The notes beneath the pieces are model-generated. The model made no database searches. It worked only from the letters and a program-made list of their open reading frames with translations, and was not told where the DNA came from. From an uncultured Clostridia bacterium (GTDB lineage: Bacteria; Bacillota; Clostridia; TANB77; CAG-508): a DNA stretch of 8,059 nt. Positions 4,161 to 8,059 of the stretch are shown in pieces. Position numbers and translations under genes: made by a program. Within the stretch, counting starts at the first letter, position 1. The number at the start of each line of letters is the position of its first letter. The stretch spans positions 1 through 8,059 of the forward strand of contig CANRGU010000055.1 in the NCBI GenBank assembly GCA_947630255.1. The letters run 5' to 3'.

Positions 4161-7100
4161 TTATTTTACTTCTATGTTTTCTTGTCCTACTATTTCTTCA
4201 AATGCTTTTAGTATTTGTTCATTAAAATATATTGTTCCACATGGCTTTAATGTACCATTATCATTTACTTGAACTGCAATATTGTTTCTATCTCCTGAAA
4301 AGAATTTTATTGCGCCCCTTAATTTATCTTTTTGAATTTCAGAAATGTTTGTTATATTTATTGTTAGTGTTTTCGGTTTGTCCATTTTAGTTGTTTGGCA
4401 AAAAAGGGGTCTGTCCCCTTTTTTGCCATTAAATTCGGTTATGGTGTTTGCAACTATTTTTACTGGTTCGTCTTCTCTTATGCTTAATCTTCCGTCTATT
4501 AATACAATATTGTCTTCTATCAATATATTTTGTGATTTACTGTAGCAACTATCAAAAACAATTATTTCTGTGCTTCCATATAAATCTTCTACTGTCATAA
4601 ATGCCATTAATGTATTTCTTTTTGTATACTTCTTTTTTATAGAATTTATAATTCCAACATATTTCACTTGTTTTCCGTCATCATTTAAATTGTTTGCCTC
4701 GTTCATTTGCATCATTTGAAGTGTATTTATTGTAGCAACTTGTTGTATTTTTTCTTTTAATTTTTCTAATGGATGTCCTGATATGTATATACCTAGCATT
4801 TCTTTTTCCATTGATAATAGCTCTTTTTCATCAAATTCCTTTAATGTTGTAAAATTATATTTCATGTTTTCAATTTTTTCATCTTCTGCTTTTCCTAAAT
4901 CGAACATTGTAACTTGTCCTTGCATTGTTTTTCTTGATGTATCGTTTATTGTATCTAGTATGCCCTCAAATGATGCAAGGAGTGTACTTCTTGTTTGTTC
5001 AAATTCGTCAAATGCTCCTGCTTTGATTAAACTTTCAATACATTTTTTATTAACAGATTCACCTGACATTCTTTCGCAAAAGTCTGTAAAGCTTTTGAAT
5101 TCACCATTTTTTTCTCTTTCGCTCACAATTGTATCAACTACTGCATTTCCTACATTTTTAACGCTTCCGAAGTCCGAATCTTATTTTGTTTTGGTCAACA
5201 GTAAATTTAGTATAACTTTTGTTAATATCTGGTTTTAATATTTCAATTTTTAGTCTTTTACATTCATCTATATACTCTGGCACTTTGTCTAAATTCCCTA
5301 AAAAGCTGTTTAATGTTGCTGCCATAAATTCTGGTGCATAATATGTTTTTAAATATGCTGTTTGATATGCTACTACTGCATAAGCTGCTGCATGTGACTT
5401 GTTAAATGCATATTTTGCAAATTCAGCCATTTCATCAAATATTTTATTTGCATCTTCTTTGCTTATTCCGTTTCTAACACAACCTGGAATTATTATATTT
5501 CCATTTTCATCTGTTTGTCCATTTATGAAATATTCTCTTTCTTTTGCCATTACATCTAGCTTTTTCTTTCCCATTGCACGCCTTACAAGGTCTGCTCTTC
5601 CGAAGTGAGTATCCCGCTAAGTCTCTAACTATTTGCATAACTTGTTCTTGATATACCATACATCCATAAGTTACATTAAGTATTGGTATTAAGCTTGGAT
5701 GTGTATATTCACTATGTTCAGGATCTAACTTATTTTTGATATATCTTGGTATTTGATCCATTGGACCTGGTCTATATAAAGAAACTCCTGCTATTATATC
5801 CTCAAGGCTGTCTGGTTTTAGTTCCTTCATAAAGTTTGTCATACCTTGACTTTCAAATTGGAATACTCCGGATGTATTTCCGCTTCTCCAAGTTTCTTCA
5901 AAAACCTTTTGGTCATTCATTTCTTTATCTATTTTTACATCTATTCCCCTACATTTTTTTACAAGTTTAATTGTATCAGATATTACAGTAAGAGTTCTAA
6001 GTCCTAAAAAGTCCATTTTTAATAACCCTAGTTCTTCTAGAGTTGTCATTATAAATTCTGTAGATATTGTTCCTTCATTTACATATAAAGGCACATAGTC
6101 TATAACTGGGTCTTTTGTAATAACTATTCCACAAGCATGAGTAGAAGCCTGCCTTGGCATACCTTCTAGCCCCATTGCTATATCTAGTAATTTTCTTGTT
6201 TCTTCATCTTTTTCATAAAGCTCGCCCAATTCTCTGTTTTGCTCTAAGGCTTTTTTTATCGTAATATGTAATTCGTTTGGTATCATTTTTGCAAGTTTAT
6301 CTGCTTCAGCATATGGCAAATCTAATGCTCTTGCAACATCTCTTATTACCATTCTTGCAGACATTGTTCCAAATGTTATAATTTGTGAAACATGGTCTCT
6401 TCCATATTTTCGCCCCACATAGTCTATAACTTCGCTTCTTCTTTCATAGTCAAAATCTATATCAAAATCGGGCATACTAATTCTTTCTGGATTTAAAAAT
6501 CTTTCAAAGAGTAAGTTATATTTTATTGGGTCTATATCTGTTATTCCTAATGCGTATGCAACTATTGAACCTGCACCCGAACCACGTCCGTGGTCCTACA
6601 CTTATTCCATTTGTTCTTGCATAGTTAATAAAGTCCCAAACTATTAAGAAATAATCTACATATCCCATTTTTTCTATTACTGATAATTCATATTCAAATC
6701 TATCTTTTATTTCTTTTGGTGGATTTTCGCCGTATCTTCTTTTTAGTCCTTCGGTGCTTAGATGTATAAAATAATCTGTATGAGTTGCAAATTCTTTTGG
6801 AACTTCATAATTTGGAAGTTTTGTATTACCAAATTCAAATTCTACATTGCATTTTTCTGCAATTTTTACTGTGTTTTCTATTGCTTCTGGAACATTTTTA
6901 AAATATTCTGCCATTTCTTCTGGTGATTTTATATAGAATTCGTCTGTTCCCATTCTCATTCTGTCTTCGTCTGTCATTCTTTTTCCTGTTTGTATACATA
7001 GCAAAATTTCATGATTATATGCATCTTCTTTTTTTAGATAATGTGCATCATTTGTTGCAACAAGTGGAATATTTAGTTTTTTAGACATTTCTATTAACTT

Positions 7101-7661
7101 TTGGTTTACTAAAACTTGCTCTGGGAGCCCGTTTGGTTGTATTTCTAAATAATAGTCTTCACCAAATAAGTTTTTATGCCAAAGTGCTATTTCTTCTGCT
7201 TTTTCTATATTATCGTTTAAAATTTCTCTATTTACATTTCCTGCAAGGCATGCACTTAAAGCAATTAGGCCTTCATGATATTTTTCTAAGATTTCATAAT
7301 CTATACGAGGTTTATAATAAAAACCCTCCGTAAATCCCATTGAAACTAATCTACTTAAATTTTTGTATCCTGTTTGATTTTTTGCAAGCAATATTAAATG
7401 ATAGTAATGGTTATCTATATTAGCTTCCTTGTCAAATCTTGTTCTAGGGGCAACGTAAACCTCACATCCTATAATAGGCTTTACTCCTTCTGCCTTGCAT
7501 GCTTTATAAAAGTCTACTACTCCAAACATTACTCCATGGTCAGTAATGGCAATAGAATCCATTCCTAATTCTTTTGCTCTTTTAGGTAAATCTTTTATTC
7601 TATTTGCTCCATCTAGCAAACTAAATTCACTATGGACATGTAAATGAACAAAATCAGGCAT
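4161..7661 (-). CDS. dnaE: DNA polymerase III alpha subunit, with three +1 frame changes
   Basis: Replicative C-family DNA polymerase. The full product is about 1165 residues if one base is skipped at each of 6590, 5602 and 5169. Domains: PHP (HLHVHSEFSLLDG, 6-18; TDHG 40-43; GCEVY 65-69; NDAHYL 204-209), palm with VGPGRGSGAGS (355-365) and catalytic Asp398/Asp400 (MPDFDIDF) and Asp550 (KMDFLGLRTL), fingers (YRPGPMDQIP; QEQVM; YSLGRADLVRRAM), helix-hairpin region, clamp-binding QVTMF (915-919) and OB fold (about 998-1074). The four segments are 357, 329, 144 and 335 residues and join without loss at conserved Gly358, Gly687 and Gly831. ATG with AGGAGAG upstream. Being otherwise intact, it is unlikely to be a decaying pseudogene. 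A 33-bp palindrome is inserted in frame at residues 1078-1088. Confidence 0.92.
4396..4428. repeat. 33-bp REP-like hairpin inserted in frame in dnaE
   Basis: Perfect 14-bp arms (TGGCAAAAAAGGGG and its complement) flank a 5-base loop. It is G/C-rich at its core within AT-rich DNA. Length is 11 codons, adding GKKGDRPLFCQ between the OB fold and the C-terminal domain, where related DnaE proteins run straight on. In RNA it gives GGGG-ACAGA-CCCC followed by U6, so it also looks like an intrinsic terminator on either strand. It resembles dispersed palindromic elements (REP/MITE type). Confidence 0.7.
5166..5172 (-). other. dnaE frame-change site 3 (CTT C GGA)
   Basis: Zero frame reads GGA CTT CGG AAG CGT TAA and stops. 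Dropping the C at 5169 gives GGA CTT GGA AGC GTT, restoring FGLGSVKNVG, the conserved sequence. The downstream frame stays open for 335 codons. Confidence 0.9.
5599..5605 (-). other. dnaE frame-change site 2 (CTT C GGA)
   Basis: Zero frame reads TCA CTT CGG AAG; dropping the C at 5602 gives TCA CTT GGA AGA GCA GAC, restoring YSLGRADLVRRAMGKKK, a strongly conserved block. The unshifted frame stops at 5507-5509. Confidence 0.9.
6587..6593 (-). other. dnaE frame-change site 1 (CCA C GGA)
   Basis: Zero frame reads GGA CCA CGG ACG TGG; dropping the C at 6590 gives GGA CCA GGA CGT GGT, restoring VGPGRGSGAGS, one of the most conserved motifs in the family. The unshifted frame stops at 6516-6518. 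Confidence 0.9.
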
Positions 7662-7684
7662 AAAATCTCTCCTTTTTATGCCTG
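7655..7684. promoter_or_regulatory. Inverted repeat enclosing the dnaE ribosome site and start codon
   Basis: 11-bp perfect arms (CAGGCATAAAA / TTTTATGCCTG) flank an 8-base loop. On the mRNA side the loop is AGGAGAGA, the Shine-Dalgarno, and the AUG lies in the 3' arm. The predicted transcription start (near 7679) falls inside the 5' arm, so the RNA stem may be only about 6 bp; as DNA it could be an operator. Confidence 0.5.
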
Positions 7685-7685
7685 T

Positions 7686-7714
7686 ATTATATTACAAACT
7701 TCAACTTTTATCAA
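7686..7714 (-). promoter_or_regulatory. Sigma-A promoter of dnaE
   Basis: -35 TTGATA (7714-7709), 17-base spacer, -10 TATAAT (7691-7686). It gives a leader of only about 18 bases. Confidence 0.7.
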
Positions 7715-7768
7715 TGCAATATTTTATAAATTTGTTTAATTTAGAAATTCATTACAGATTTTTAGATG

Positions 7769-7815
7769 TTGACATTTTTTAGCATTTTGACATATTATGT
7801 AATTCATTGTATAAT
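7769..7815 (+). promoter_or_regulatory. Promoter with duplicated -35 for the right-edge gene
   Basis: -35 TTGACA (7787-7792), 17-base spacer, -10 TATAAT (7810-7815), a perfect consensus. A second TTGACA lies 18 bases upstream (7769-7774), 18 bases before a TATTAT. The two -35 regions sit in an imperfect tandem duplication (7759-7774 and 7775-7792, TTTTTAG...TTGACA). Confidence 0.8.
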
Positions 7816-7851
7816 GTATATACAAATCTTTTTTTGAAAGGAGCGTCTTTT

Positions 7852-8059
7852 ATGGTTACGCCCACAATAGACCTCGCAGAGCTTTTTCGGCACATACAGG
7901 AAATAAACTTTAATTTGGAAAGTGCAAGTATGGAAACAAAGATGGAATTAGATTTTTATAAAACTGTTTTTTCAGCTTTTATGGAAAGTCTTGATTCCTC
8001 CCTCTTTCAAACTTTGATCCCTGTACATTTTAAAGTTTGCACTCTTCATAAGGCAAAAG
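7852..8059 (+). CDS. Unrecognised protein, N-terminal part (runs off the right edge)
   Basis: An open frame of 69 codons continues past the window end. The start is well supported: AAAGGAG lies eight bases before the ATG, and a consensus promoter lies about 37 bases further up. The visible part is mostly helical-looking and mixed acidic/hydrophobic (TIDLAELFRHIQEINF at 5-20, SLFQTLIPVHFKVCTLHKAK at 50-69), with no signal peptide, membrane segment or motif I can name. Codon use differs from its neighbours: CCC, CTC, TCC, ATC, ACG and CGG occur in a short stretch, while the other genes avoid them. The CGG at 7888-7890 reads through in frame; shifting there would reach a stop within six codons. 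The gene may be recently acquired. Transcribed away from dnaE. Confidence 0.7.
   Translation, partial: MVTPTIDLAELFRHIQEINFNLESASMETKMELDFYKTVFSAFMESLDSSLFQTLIPVHFKVCTLHKAK

Noticed and set aside
4161..7661. Four separate genes in the dnaE region
   Set aside because: The four open stretches join end to end in family order, each break is one extra base, and none of the inner ATGs has a ribosome site at a domain boundary.

Overview
The window comes from a very AT-rich Bacillota chromosome, probably an uncultured Clostridia-type bacterium. The pointers are strong Shine-Dalgarno sites, sigma-A promoters close to TTGACA-N17-TATAAT, an HrcA/CIRCE-controlled groESL operon, an RNase J gene, tiny cysteine-rich proteins of a kind common in Clostridia, and a Gram-positive-style DnaE. 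Arginine is written almost entirely as AGA.

Layout from left to right. Positions 1-347 (minus) hold the start of an RNase J gene, whose consensus promoter lies about 260 bases upstream behind a hairpin-rich leader. Two plus-strand micro-genes for Cys/Gly-rich membrane peptides (743-844, 902-1024) end at a bidirectional terminator. They converge there on a minus-strand 48-residue protein built from Arg-Arg repeats (1066-1212), easily missed because another frame overlaps it. Then come groEL (1303-2940) and groES (2987-3256) with a symmetric CIRCE variant at their promoter. Upstream of these is a complete type III toxin-antitoxin locus: a ToxN/AbiQ-like endoribonuclease (3407-3916), an intrinsic terminator, three ~40-base antitoxin RNA repeats (3981-4100) and a consensus promoter. 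Next is dnaE (4161-7661), DNA polymerase III alpha, and finally a divergent, unrecognised plus-strand gene running off the right edge (from 7852).

The most unusual signal is in dnaE. Its reading frame changes three times, always by one extra C directly before a conserved GGA glycine codon (plus-strand positions 6590, 5602 and 5169). In the zero frame each site presents a CGG codon after CCA, CUU and CUU. I found no other in-frame CGG in dnaE, groEL, groES, toxN, the small genes or the RNase J fragment. Apart from these bases dnaE encodes an intact polymerase of about 1165 residues. Recurrent +1 frameshifting at CGG (or decoding of CGGA as glycine) is therefore a serious hypothesis; systematic sequence error is the main rival. 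dnaE also carries a 33-bp perfect hairpin inserted in frame near its 3' end.

Most of the window is housekeeping: replication, protein folding and RNA decay. The toxin-antitoxin module, probably a phage-defence or plasmid-maintenance type element, sits as an accessory insert between dnaE and groES.
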